From: Emiliania huxleyi CCMP1516
Lineage: Eukaryota; Haptophyta; Isochrysidales; Noelaerhabdaceae
Direction: 5' to 3'
Assembly: GCF_000372725.1 (NCBI RefSeq)
Contig: NW_005198966.1
Location: 1,355,338-1,419,337 of the forward strand
DNA: 64,000 nt
In this document: in pieces, positions 40,170 through 50,197 of the stretch
How the letters are laid out: every line of letters starts with the position of its first letter
Numbering within the stretch: the stretch's first letter is position 1
The notes under the pieces: model-generated
Told to the model about the DNA's origin: nothing
Databases searched by the model: none
The model's input: only the letters and a program-made list of their open reading frames with translations
Position numbers and translations under genes: made by a program

Positions 40170-40949
40170 TCATCGCAGCTCCTTGTTGCGGGCGCGCCGC
40201 CTCCTCAGCGCGGCTGCGGCCGGCGCGACGACGACCGCAGACGCCGCGGCCGGCGTCGCACACAGGTCGGCGAGGGCGGAGCAGGCCGCGCCGCAGGCGG
40301 CGCGGAGGACGAGGGCGGCCGCGAGCAGGGCGGCCCACCGCACGGCTTGCCTCGCCCACGCGCGAAGGCAGAGGAGGTAGGAGCGATGCAGCGTCCGCCT
40401 CCGCAGAGCCGCGAGCTGCACGTCCTCGCCGTCGTACCGGATGCACTCGAGCCCGGGCACCGCGAGCGAGCGCAGGATCGCCTTTGCCAGACTCGTGTGC
40501 GAGGCGGCGGCAAAGGTGCTCGTCGAGTCCTCCTCCTCCGCCGCGTCCTCGACGATCAGCTCAAAGCCGGGGTGCTGCGGCGCGTACTCGGTCGCGTCGT
40601 ACACTCCGAATGTGCCCGCCAGGCCGCCCGCCGCCTCGCCGTCAATCTTTAGGAGGAGGCGACCCGACCGCCGCTGCGCGAGGAGCTTCCAAGAGCGAGC
40701 GAACTCGAAGTAGGCCTGCTTTGGCGAGAGGCCGTCATTTTCCCGCGGTGGCTGCCCGTGAAAGAGGAGCCGCAGGATGCGCGAGTGGTGGCGCCAGAGC
40801 AACGCCGTCCACACCTGCTCCTCGTTTGCGGCGGCGCGGAGCGCGGCGCAGGCGCGCGATGCAGCGAGCAGCGAGACCGCGTCGGCAAAGCTCAGCGCGT
40901 GGACGAGGAGCTCAGGAGTGAGGGAGCGGAGCGGGGATGGGTGCTCCAT
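40170..40949 (-). CDS. F-box / cytochrome b5-like / membrane fusion protein
   Basis: 259 residues from ATG 40949 (alternative in-frame ATG 40994). Residues about 5-45 are F-box-like (LTPELLVHALSFADAVSLLA), followed by EEQVWTALLWRHH, the Trp-containing continuation usual after an F-box. Residues about 100-165 resemble cytochrome b5: GVYDATEYAPQHPGFELIVE, then an acidic stretch, TFAAASHTSLAKAILRSL and VPGLE. Both heme-ligand histidines (HPG and HT in place of HPGG and HS) are in the right places. One or two hydrophobic segments follow (WAALLAAALVLRAACGAAC), then a basic tail. A membrane-bound ubiquitin-ligase adaptor sensing heme, steroid or redox state is a possible reading. This domain order is new to me. 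Confidence 0.75.
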   Translation of the reverse strand: MEHPSPLRSLTPELLVHALSFADAVSLLAASRACAALRAAANEEQVWTALLWRHHSRILRLLFHGQPPRENDGLSPKQAYFEFARSWKLLAQRRSGRLLLKIDGEAAGGLAGTFGVYDATEYAPQHPGFELIVEDAAEEEDSTSTFAAASHTSLAKAILRSLAVPGLECIRYDGEDVQLAALRRRTLHRSYLLCLRAWARQAVRWAALLAAALVLRAACGAACSALADLCATPAAASAVVVAPAAAALRRRRARNKELR

Positions 40950-41384
40950 ATGTTTGTTCTGGCGAACTGCTTCACGCGACTGGAGGGGTTGCACTGGACT
41001 GTACGTCGATGCGATGCGATGCTACTTCACTTCGACACCGTGCGCCGATGCCTCTCTCTGGCTGTCGGGGAGCGAAGTAAAAAGTAATTCCAGTGGCGGC
41101 CAATGACTGCACTCCAAGTGGGCGAGCTGCTCGAGATGCTCGAGAGCTTGCCGCGAGGGGCGGTCGAGGCCTCCGTTCGGCTGATGCGCGGTTACAACCG
41201 CACGGGCGAGTGGCCAGAGCCCATCCTCACCAGCCCTGCCCCGCAGCGCGGCCGCTCGCCAAGCCCCGTCGATGAGTGGTCAGATGGATAGTGCCCGAGA
41301 GCGAGGGGTCCGGGGGGGAGCACAAACATGTATATACATAGGACGCCCAGCCTTGCCCTCGTGCCGCCGAGTGCATATCCTATG

Positions 41385-41537
41385 CGAGAGAGATCCCCTG
41401 TGTGCCCTGTGCCCAGCCCTCTCCGCGCGGCGATGCGCCCTCCCCCCTCGCTTTTGCAAAATCCTGCAAAGGTGGGGACGTGTCTGTCCTCGACCCAGCC
41501 CTAGCTTGGGATGTCCGTTGTATTTATTTATTTATTG
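41385..41537 (+). mobile_element. Short retroposon, family B, ATTT tail
   Basis: Contains TTTTGCAAAATCCTGCAAAG and GTGGGGACGTGTCTGTCCTC, ending ATGTCCGTTGTATTTATTTA. It is followed directly by the inverted TGCACTCCAAGTGCTCCAAG motif. Confidence 0.7.
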
Positions 41538-44502
41538 CACTCCAAGTGCTCCAAGGGCCGCAGGGCGCGGAGGGCTTGTTGGCGAGCCAAAATAATGATG
41601 TCCGAGGCGCTGCGCTAGGCTCAGAGCGAGTTCGCGCTGCGCTAGGCTCAGACGGCGAGTTCGCGCTGGCCGCTGCGCTAGGCTCACACAGACGGAGACG
41701 GCGAGTGGGAGTGCGCTGCGATCGATAGCGAGGGAGGGCGAGAGACGATCGAGTGGTCCCGTACCATGCGGAATCGACCCTATCCAGTGCTTTAGTGCTC
41801 AAGAAAGAAAAGGACAGACCCAGACAGCTGTGACCTGCGCGGAGTGGGGGCCCTGCGGCTTGCACGCGCCGCGGGCCGATTGCGGGCAGGAGGAGGGGGA
41901 GATGGCCATGCCCCCTCCTTTGGTGATGTCCCTTGGGGTGTGGACGGATGTCGGCGCTGTGAACCCAGGGCCTCCAGGGCTCGCACCTCAACCTCTCACA
42001 GGCCAGCGCACAGCACCATAGGAGGTATTTTCTTCTCAATAACAAGGCTGTGAACAGCGCCGGGACCGACCCGTCCGGCGGCCCTGGGGGGGATGCCTCT
42101 GTGCGCGCGACCTTTGACACCCGGCCGCCGCTCAGCTCGCGTCCCACGATTTCCATCGCGCCTCTTCACGACCAGTACGCTGTGGAATCGTTTGCTCCCA
42201 GAACTATTAAAGAAAACAAAATACGCGAAACCCCCACCCCCCCCATTCTCCGACGTAGCCAGCCCTCTTGTGGCTTCGACGCACACGCTACTTCAGCCAC
42301 AGAGTCCTGGACATGTCTATCAGAACTTCCTTGGGGGGGTGGGAGTCGCTAAACATATTCCCCGGGGCGGTCACCGCTGCCGCCCCCGGGGCGGTCGCCG
42401 CTGCGCCGCCCCACAGGGCGATTTCGGCAAGTTTCATTATGAGTCGCCAGTTCGAACTATGAGTTGTCGATTCGACTCTCGGGGCCGCAGTCGTTGCTGC
42501 CCCCGTCCCCCCCTCGGGTTCGTCAAGCGCCCGCCGTTCAAGTTTCGGGCGCTCATGCCTAAGTGAGGGTGTGAACGGGACTATGCCCCTCCCTGAGAAC
42601 GAGCAGCACACCCCCTCAGTGACTAGCCGATGCGCATTACATCCTAGTCGCTGGACCTAACACGGCTCGTCCCTATCCTGTTGGGCTAGTGCGGCCTCCC
42701 TGATCCATCTGGCTCTTCGTTCGGTTTGGTCTACATTCCATCTTCCGCGCGGGCACGACTGGTTATAGCACTTTGGTTTGCGCCAAACGGATGGCCAATT
42801 CCCCTTCTTTCTGTTTATTATTTCCTGTCGCGCTTCATCGTCACTCCCTTCCCTGGGGTCATCTGACTGATCTCTCTCTCTCTCTCTCTCGACTCTCCTC
42901 TTCTGATCTGACTGATCCTTCCTGTTTCTCCCTCCCTCCCACCCCTCCCTCCCGCTCCCTTCCTCTCTCGACTCCTCCTCGCTCGCATTCCGCCGCCCCC
43001 AGCACAGGTATGAGCTCGTCAAATCTGGGAGAGAGAGAGGGGATACAAACCGACCAGGGAAACGAGGCGGCGACAGCAGCGAGCAGTTGCCTCATCCAAA
43101 AGGTTCCGCCCCTGACGCGATTCACCCGATAACGTCACCGTCAGGGGCAAAATGCTGCCAGAAGGGGTACAACGACCCTCGGCTCCTGCCAGCCTCGCTC
43201 CCTGCCCACCCCGCTGACCCCGGGCCCGCGGAACGTAGGCCTCGATCATCTTTTGGACCCACGAGCCGCACCTGCGCAAGGTGGCGCCCGTCGTTCTGAA
43301 GATCCCGATAAACTTGGCGATCCCTGCTTCGGTCGTTCTGGAGCTTGGCCCGCCTCCAGAGACGGTGCGGCCGCCGCGCTGCTCGCCCTGCTTGCTACCA
43401 CGCGCTCAGCGCCGTCGCGCCCCACCGCCCCAGGTGCGACCCGGCTTCGAGCTGTCAGACGAGTTCCAACCCGAGATCTGGCAGCCAGCCCCGCTCGTTG
43501 ACCAATGCCTCCTCCTTTAGCACCTGGCAGCAGTTCCCCTCACCCCGCGATGGCGCCCGCAGGTTCAAGCCCACGAGCTCATACACGTTCAGTGTTGCTC
43601 CCGCCCCCGTCATCTCCCACCGCGCCCAGCGGCTCTGGGAGAGACTCAAGACCATCCGTCTCGCTGACGGCCGCATGGTAATGCTCTCCAAGGCCACACC
43701 TCCCAGCTGACCACCACCCCCGACCCACCGGTGTGCTCGCCCGTGCACAGCTGCTGCCAGCTCGTGTCTTCGACCTCAATACCGCGTGAGCCTATTAGCC
43801 CGACAATATAGGGCCAACGCACCGGCTAATAGTACGAGCATGAAGCGGTTTTCACGCGAGCCCCCGGCCTCGCACAGGTACTACTACCAGCGCGTCGAGT
43901 GGGTTAACCTCCGTCCGTCGCCAGTCGCGGGCAACCCCCTTCCGATGGTCGAGGAGGCCGCCGAGATGTCGTGTGACGGCCAAGAATGCAACACGCTACA
44001 TGGCGCGGGGAATGTGGTGACTGCACTTCGCCATTTTTGACTTCCGGCACGCGCATATTTTCCGGGGACGGGCATTCGCTGCGAGAGACAAGCCGTAACG
44101 GCGTGCGTGCCTATTCGGGGGCGCCGCCTGTGCTGAGAGCGCTTTGGTCGCATTTTATTTCAGTTTCGGACATCTGGAGCCGAGAGAAATCAGTCAACCA
44201 CACTAGATGAGAGGGCTCCCTCGGGGGTTTTGTGTGTACATTTGTTGAACTAGCCGGGGGGGCAGTCGGCGGAGACGAAGGGGCAACTCCGTCCACGCTT
44301 GGGACTTGGCTCTAAGCACTAACGAGGGCCGGCAGGGGGGAGACTTGCGAGCAGCGAGAGGGGGTCTCGCCGGACTCCGCTGTCGCCTGCGCGGTACTCT
44401 CTCACCTTGTGGCGTGTGAGCTGTGACGCGAGAGGGACGTGTAACGGTTTCCTTTAAGAATCAAAGCCTCGAGATATCAAGCAAGCAAACAACAAACCAA
44501 TG
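41538..44502. other. Repeat-rich region without a confident gene
   Basis: Holds a tandem GCGCTGCGCTAGGCTCAGA block (41610-41700), a copy of the GACGATCGAG/GGAATCGACCCT repeat (41745-41800), sequence shared with 47840 (CAGGGCCTCCAGGGCTCGCA), a CT microsatellite at 42872-42892, and frames at 43250-43710 with some protein-like sequence (AQRLWERLKTIRLADGRMVM) that may be a retroelement remnant. No complete gene is supported. Confidence 0.45.
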
Positions 44503-45822
44503 TCATCGACCCGCCGCGACGTGCCGATACACCTCCGGGTGTGCCGCGGCGTCCGCATACACGGCCGGCATCAGAGCGTGCAAGTCACCAGGCTCGAAGC
44601 ACGCGAGCATGTCGCCGAGCCCCGCCGCTTGCATCGCCCGCCCCACGCGCTCGTCGCGGCTGCCGCCCGCCCGAGGCGCGGCCTCGCCCGCCGCCTCCTG
44701 GGAGCGAGCCGCCGTCGCCGCCGCCGCACACCGCGGCGGCGGCGGCGGCGACGGCGGCCTCTCGAGCGGACCCGCACGCTTGACGGCGAAGACGTGCACT
44801 GCGCCGTCCGTGTCGGGGACAAGTGCGCACCCGCCCCCGGCGCCGACAGCGCACAAGTAGGCGCCGGCGGCACCGGGTGGCGCTGCGGCGGGCGGTGGCG
44901 TGAGCAGCTGCAGGGCGTCGCCTCGCAGCGAGAGGACGTGCAGCCTCCCACCCACGTACTCGGAGACGAGCAGCAGGCTGCGGCTGACCGCCACGCCAGC
45001 AGGGTACTGCATCCGGCCAGGGCCTGACCCGTGCCGCCCAAAGGCACCAGCGGGAGCGCCCTCTGCCGTGAACAGGGCGACGCGGTGGTTGCACATGTCC
45101 GCAACCCAGACCGTCCCGCCGTGCACCGCAACGCCGCGAGGGTCGTGCAGGCACCCCGCCCCCGAGCCACGCCTCCCAAAGGCAAAGCGCGGCCTGCCGT
45201 CCGCCGAGTACGCAACCACGCGGTGGCGGCCAGAGTCGACCACGTAGAGCAGCGGCTCTCTCGCGCCGGCAGAGTGGCGCCGCTCGGAGCCGCCACACGC
45301 GCTTCCCGCTTCGGCCGCAGCAAAGGCGCATCCGTATGGCGCCAGCAGCGGCAGGCTCGCGTCGTCGCCGCACGCACGCAAACCGCTGTCGCCCCCCCCT
45401 CCAAACGAGCGGACGAGGCGGCCCTCGAGGTCGAGCTGGAGCACGCAGGCGGCCGCGCCGTCAACGACGTAGAGGGAGGCTGCCGACCTCGCCACGCCGA
45501 GCGGTCGGCGAAGGGCCGAAGAGCCGCACGGTTCGGTATGCGGCGGAAGAGAGATCACGTGCAGGATAGAGCCACTGAGCAGGCAGACCACCGCGATCGT
45601 CCCGTGGCCATAGTCCGCGACGAGAGCACGGCGCTCGGGGAGCGGAGCCACAAAGAACGGGTTGCAGCACCCGGCGTGCCACGAGCAGATATGCTCGAGG
45701 TGCTCAGCCTGCTGGGCGGCGGCTGGCGGCGGCGGCGTCGTCCGGGTCGAGGCACGCGGCGGCCACGGCCGGCCGGACTCCGCGTAGGCCGCCACTAGGT
45801 GGTCGTGCAGCGTCGGGAGCAT
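44503..45822 (-). CDS. NHL-repeat beta-propeller protein
   Basis: 439 residues from ATG 45822 (the upstream ATG at 45861 lies in AC-rich leader). At least four NHL-type repeats are seen: LVADYGHGTIAVVCLLSGSI, LYVVDGAAACVLQLDLEGRL, LYVVDSGRHRVVAYSADGRP and VWVADMCNHRVALFTAEGAP, the last two followed by FGRRGSGAG and FGRHGSGPG, and a fifth at LLLVSEYVGGRLHVLSLRG. Such propellers bind protein, peptide or RNA partners. No RING or B-box precedes it, so it is not a full TRIM protein. A low-complexity linker (Arg, Ala, Pro) leads to a C-terminal 40-residue segment (AAGLGDMLACFEPGDLHALM) that may be a separate small helical domain. Single exon. Confidence 0.85.
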   Translation of the reverse strand: MLPTLHDHLVAAYAESGRPWPPRASTRTTPPPPAAAQQAEHLEHICSWHAGCCNPFFVAPLPERRALVADYGHGTIAVVCLLSGSILHVISLPPHTEPCGSSALRRPLGVARSAASLYVVDGAAACVLQLDLEGRLVRSFGGGGDSGLRACGDDASLPLLAPYGCAFAAAEAGSACGGSERRHSAGAREPLLYVVDSGRHRVVAYSADGRPRFAFGRRGSGAGCLHDPRGVAVHGGTVWVADMCNHRVALFTAEGAPAGAFGRHGSGPGRMQYPAGVAVSRSLLLVSEYVGGRLHVLSLRGDALQLLTPPPAAAPPGAAGAYLCAVGAGGGCALVPDTDGAVHVFAVKRAGPLERPPSPPPPPRCAAAATAARSQEAAGEAAPRAGGSRDERVGRAMQAAGLGDMLACFEPGDLHALMPAVYADAAAHPEVYRHVAAGR

Positions 45823-45861
45823 GTGAGTGCTCACACACACACGTGTGTATAAGCAGGCCAC

Positions 45862-46996
45862 TCGTCGGTGAGCCTGCGGACGTAGGGGCAGAATCGAGGC
45901 CGTCAGCGGCCCAGCCGAGAGATATGCGGCGAGAGATATGCAGCCGAGAGATATGCAGCGCGCAGTGGCGCCTACGCGCGAAGCGATTTCTTTTTGTTTG
46001 TTTTGGGTACCACTTTCCAGAAGGGTCTGTTACGCGGTGACACCCTATGCAATAGATAGGAAGGTAGGGCGTTTTGGCCGCAGCTGTGGTTGGCTCTGTC
46101 GCAACTTCCGTCGACAAAACTTTTTCTCTAAAATCTCTCTCTCTCTCAGAAGCAGGACGGCCGGCTAGAGCGGAGCCGGTCGATTTCCATTGTCAAGACT
46201 GCGCGAAGTGTTGTCGCGGGGCCCAGAGCCGGGCGCGAGGCGCGCTCGGCTGTGATTTCTTATGTCCCACCATGCAGAGCGCATCTCTCTCTCTGTTGTG
46301 CGAGGCGTGAACCGCGCCATTCGCTCTCACCTGGCAACCCTGTCTGCACGTCTCGCGCGCGCGTGAATGAACAGGGCATCCGGATAGCCAGGATTCCGGC
46401 TGCCGTTGATGCTCCATCGCCCGCAACAGGCGTACAATGCTGCAGCACTGCACCGAGAGGCGCAGCAACCTCGACCCGGGTGTTGCTCGAGTCCGTAACG
46501 CCCGCCGGGCGAATACGATTGCCTGGCCCTATCGCCAAACGGCCCTGCTCCTCCTCTTGTCTGGCAGCAAACGCAAGCTGCGGCACAGGCCGCATTGGCG
46601 CAGAGGAGGCGACAAGCCTCAACGCGCCTACCCGTGGCATGCCGCCGGATCGGGCCAAGACTAAGGCTGCCGGATTCGGCCCCGCCTGCTGCGAGTGCCC
46701 TCCCGTTGAGGTGTCCATCGTATTTACAGTGGGGCTAGCGCGTCGGCAGGATCCCCAAAATCGTCCCTCCAAACGCCCCAAATGAACCGAACCACCGACC
46801 ATCTGCCCCCCCCCCCCCAAAACGTACTTACGTTAAACGCCCATAAACTTCAGTCTCCAGGGGCTCCAGGCCCCAAATGATGTGTGAGTGTTAGAGTTGT
46901 TTGGTATTGAAAAATCAACAAGAAAGATCTCTCTGAAAAAGCTCTCTCGGCTGTGGTAGGCCAGTGGGCGAGCGCCATTGGGCGGCTCAGCCATGC
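45862..46996. other. Intergenic, overlapping open frames of uncertain status
   Basis: Frames of 177 codons (plus, 46252-46785) and 186 codons (minus, 46260-46820) overlap completely. Neither has recognisable motifs, and codon composition does not clearly favour one. The NHL gene promoter should lie in 45862-46150, which contains a CT-rich tract. Confidence 0.4.
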
Positions 46997-47705
46997 ACGT
47001 CGTAAATAAATAAATAAAAACGGACACCGCTCTACTGTGAGATGGGTAAAAAGGAACAGGTCCCCGCCCTTGCGATCTTTGTGCAGGGTTCTTTGTGGGT
47101 GTGGTCGGCGACTAGCCGGGGTCGTCCTCCCGATTGGGGGACTAGCACTAGCCGTCTTCCACATGGTCCCTCGGGTCCCTGTGCTGCTCCTAATCTCTTC
47201 GTACATCCTCCTGCTGATCTCCGCAAAGTCCTGCTCCCTCCCTCGTCTCGCCCTGCGCGTCTGCTCCGCCTCACCGTCTTCTGCCCTGCGTCGTCTGGCG
47301 ACGGGTCCTCCATAGTCGGTCGAGGTCGCCGCCCTCCTCGTGCCTCTTCCCAACGTTCCCTCGGCGGCCGATACCGTCCGCTCCGGCTCCCCAGTCCCCG
47401 GGTCTGCCCTGCTCTCGTCTGCGCTAGTTTCTGCTTCGTCCCCACCGGCGTCTCTCCTCTTCCTTCTCCCCTTCTTCCGCGCCAGTCTGCGCCCTCGTCG
47501 TGCCAGTGTGCTGTGAGAGAGGCTTGTATCTTAAGAATTCTCCCCTTCTTGTATGCTTTGCACATCGCGTCGATTCCTTTTCGCGTGAGCACCAGCCTGA
47601 AGCCCGCCCAGCATCTGAACCGCTCCCTAAGTCGAAGGAGCATCATCAGTCTCACCCACTTCGCTCTCTGCCCACCGTCTCCGCTCCCTCCCGCTTGAGC
47701 CGCAC
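46997..47705 (-). mobile_element. 5'-truncated LINE-like element, ATTT tail
   Basis: Read on the minus strand, it has the tail end of a reading frame (LRERFRCWAGFRLVLTRKGI) followed by about 450 bases of trailer and an (ATTT) tail after GTGTCCGTTTTT. It matches 49600-50197 on the plus strand. It carries an inserted micro-element at 47477-47539 that the other copy lacks. Confidence 0.65.
47477..47539 (+). mobile_element. Micro-element copy 1, 63 bp, 11-bp target duplication
   Basis: Begins CCGCGCCAGTCTGCGCCCTC and ends TTGTATCTTAAGAATT. CTCCCCTTCTT flanks it directly at 47466-47476 and 47540-47550. The sister LINE copy near 49715-49740 has the same surrounding sequence with a single target copy and no insertion, so this is a proven insertion. 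Confidence 0.85.
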
Positions 47706-47889
47706 GTCGTAGGAACGTAGCTTAAATCTTTTTTCACAGCAGAGAGAGAGAGAAGAAGAGAGAGCCAGGCTCTGTGTGTGTGAGGGCTGGTTGCACCAGT
47801 ACTCCGGTGTGTGTGAATAGGCCCGCGGGTAGTCTCCCCCCATCCCCAGGGCCTCCAGGGCTCGCACCTCAACCTCTCACAGACGCACA

Positions 47890-48035
47890 AAAAGAAAGAA
47901 AGAAAACGGACAAGCCAAGGGAGGGATGGGAGAACGGCACGCCGCCACCACACAGGCATTTTAAGGAGAGGGGTGTGATGCGCTAGCCGTCGCCCACCCT
48001 TGGCGCTTGGGTGTCCGCCTCTTCCTATCTCTCTT
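47890..48035 (-). mobile_element. Short retroposon, family A
   Basis: Minus-strand copy with AAAGAAAGAAAGAAAACGGA tail and GGGAGAACGGCACGCCGCCA body. It precedes the module and the start of the zinc-finger/G-patch gene. Confidence 0.7.
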
Positions 48036-48204
48036 CGCAGTCTCTCGCCGATTCTCGCTGCAACCTTCATGCCACCTCGAAGAAGAAGAAGATCTCTCTC
48101 TCTCTCTCACCTCGCGGTCATCCCACTCTCGTCGTTCTTTCCCTTGTCACTTCCTCCTCTGTCACGTCGCTCTCAGACGCACAGCTACGGATTTCTTTGC
48201 AATA

Positions 48205-48267
48205 GCACGCGCCAGTTCGCACCTGTGTCGAGCCTGTGTGCTGTGAGAGAGAGTTGTCTTGTTTAAA
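48205..48267 (+). mobile_element. Micro-element copy 3, 63 bp, about 12-bp target duplication
   Basis: GCACGCGCCAGTTCGCACCT ... GTGTGCTGTGAGAGAGAGTT ... TTGTTTAAA, with TTCTTTGCAATA directly repeated at 48193-48204 and 48268-48279. More diverged than copies 1 and 2, so older. It lies about 115 bases upstream of the start codon at 48382. Confidence 0.7.
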
Positions 48268-48381
48268 TTCTTTGCAATAAAATTCTTCTCAAAAAACAAG
48301 GCTGTGAAAGGCTCCGCGCCGCTCGTACCTCTCCGCTCGGCGAGCCATCGCTCAATCTCGGAGCCGGAACCCAGGAAGGCG

Positions 48382-49224
48382 ATGCCGACGTGCTCGCGCT
48401 GCCTCGAGAAAAAGCCGCTCGACGCCTTCTCGGACGCGCAGCTCGTCTCTGGCAAGCGAAAGTGCCTGCAGTGCTCCAACCCACGCCTTCACGAGCGGAA
48501 GGTCGCCGAGGGCCTCGCGGGCCGCCCTCTCGCCGACCTGGGCCGTCAGCGGCCGCGCGCGGCGCCGCCTCCCGCCGACGCCACGCTCGCGTGCACCGGA
48601 TGCGGACGACACTTCCCGCTCCGCAGCTTCTCGGCACGGCAGCGCTCGCCGCAGGGCAAGGGCCGCTGCACGGCATGCGCCGCCTCGGCGTACGCAGCCA
48701 ATACGGCCGAGCAGCAGGCCGCCGCCAAGCGCCGCAGGTTGGAGGAGGCCGCCACGCCGGCGACTGCCCCGCCGCTCGCGGGCGGCGCTCGTGGCGGACG
48801 CGCTGACAGCTGCTCTGACGACGAGCGGTATGAGGAGTCGCTGCTCTCGTGCGTGGAGGCGTTCCGACCCGCGCCGGCGGCCGCGCCCGCGCCGCTCGAC
48901 GCGAGCAACGTCGGCCACCGCCTGCTGCAGCGTCTCGGCTGGTCGCCCGGTGCGCCGATTGGGCAGAGGGGCGCCGCCGCCGCCGGCTCAGTCTCGGGCG
49001 AGCCGACGCAGCGCGACCGGAGGGGCCTCGGTCACGACGCTCTGTGCGGCGCGGGCGGCGCAGGCGGCAGCGTGGGCGGTGCCGTGACTGCCGTCACGCC
49101 GGTGGCACTTGTCGTCCCGCCGGATGTGCTGCGGTGGGAGGCGGAGCCCGAGGGGGCGGTGCCGGGCAGGCTCGACGCGGTCAATCTTCTGCCACAGGAG
49201 CAGGTTGAGGTGCAGTCCGGGTAA
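48382..49224 (+). CDS. Two-zinc-finger (Stc1-like) plus G-patch protein
   Basis: 280 residues, single exon; ATG 48382 is chosen because the zinc finger starts three residues later, and the open frame upstream lies in repeat sequence. Two related CxxC...CxxC modules occur: residues 4-31 (CSRCLEKKPLDAFSDAQLVS then KRKCLQC) and residues about 72-99 (CTGCGRHFPLRSFSARQRSP then GRCTAC). They resemble the Stc1 zinc-binding domain known from RNAi-to-chromatin coupling. At about 175-215 a G-patch is seen: NVGHRLLQRLGWSPGAPIGQ ending RRGLGHD. G-patches bind RNA or activate DEAH helicases. The tail has no recognised domain. A role in RNA processing is inferred from the domains. Confidence 0.8.
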   Translation: MPTCSRCLEKKPLDAFSDAQLVSGKRKCLQCSNPRLHERKVAEGLAGRPLADLGRQRPRAAPPPADATLACTGCGRHFPLRSFSARQRSPQGKGRCTACAASAYAANTAEQQAAAKRRRLEEAATPATAPPLAGGARGGRADSCSDDERYEESLLSCVEAFRPAPAAAPAPLDASNVGHRLLQRLGWSPGAPIGQRGAAAAGSVSGEPTQRDRRGLGHDALCGAGGAGGSVGGAVTAVTPVALVVPPDVLRWEAEPEGAVPGRLDAVNLLPQEQVEVQSG

Positions 49225-49383
49225 TAATAGAAACGTCTTGACACATATTCCGATGGCTTGTTGCTTACGTCGGTATAAGGAAAGGGGAGTAACGTAAGTA
49301 AGGTAAACATATCCATCAGCATCACACACGACACAAAGTGGTTTCGTGTTGGACTATAGAGACTTAGCTCTCTTAGGTCACGT

Positions 49384-50197
49384 GTGTTGTTACTTGTTTT
49401 TGTTGAAGAGAGAGAGGAACACGTCGAGTGGCTGAGGAAGCTCTTCGCTGGGTGGAAGGAGGCCCGGCCGGCCTTGAGGGAGTCGCGGAGGAGGAGGGAT
49501 AACGCAGGCAACGCAGGGACGGGCCAACAGCCAGTGGGGGACGAACGAGGGCCGCGACGGCGGCTCAAGCGGCGGGGAGGGAGCGGCGACAGTGGGCAGC
49601 GAGCGAAGTGGGTGAGACTGATGATGCTCCTTCGACTTAGGGAGCGGTTCAGATGCTGGGCGGGCTTCAGGCTGGTGCTCACGCGAAAAGGAATCGACGC
49701 GATGTACAAAGCATACAAGAAGAGGAGAAAGAAGAGGAGGGACACCAGTGAGGACGAAACAGAAACTAGCGCAGACGAGAGCAGGGCAGACCCGGGGACG
49801 GGGGAGTTGGAGCAGACGGCATCGGCCGTCGAGGGAACGTTGGGAAGAGGCACGAGGAGGGCGGCGACCTCGACCGACTATGGAGGACCCCGTCGCCAGA
49901 CGACGCAGGGCAGACGACGGTGAGGCGGAGCAGACGCGCAGGGCGAGACGAGGGAGGGAGCAGGACTTTGCGGAGATCAGCAGGAGGATGTACGAAGAGA
50001 TTAGGAGCAGCAGGGACCCGAGGGACCATGTGGAAGACGGCTAGTGCTAGTCCCCCATCGGGAGAGGACGACCCCGGCTAGTCGCCGACCACACCCACAA
50101 AGAACCCTGGTGCACAAAGATCGCAAGGGCGGGGACCTGTTCCTCTTTACCCATCTCACAGTAGAGGTGTCCGTTTTTATTTATTTATTTATTTACT
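49384..50197 (+). mobile_element. 5'-truncated LINE-like element, ATTT tail
   Basis: An open frame of about 180 codons (EEHVEWLRKLFAGWKEARPA ... LRERFRCWAGFRLVLTRKGI ... KRRKKRRD) is followed by a trailer and GTGTCCGTTTTTATTTATTT. The last 600 bases are an inverted copy of 46997-47705. No reverse transcriptase domain is present; only the 3' end of the element was copied. The left edge is uncertain. Confidence 0.6.

Noticed and set aside
41103-41291. 62-codon plus-strand gene (LQVGELLEMLESLPRGAVEA)
   Set aside because: It starts inside the dispersed TGCACTCCAAGTG repeat, is short and lacks recognisable motifs; support is too weak to list.
42440-42490. tRNA-like T-loop (GTCGATTCGACTCTC)
   Set aside because: No matching acceptor, D-arm or anticodon stem could be found around it. 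No tRNA gene was supported anywhere in the window.
46252-46820. Two fully overlapping frames as genes
   Set aside because: Neither strand shows a domain, signal peptide or clear codon bias. Keeping either would be guesswork.
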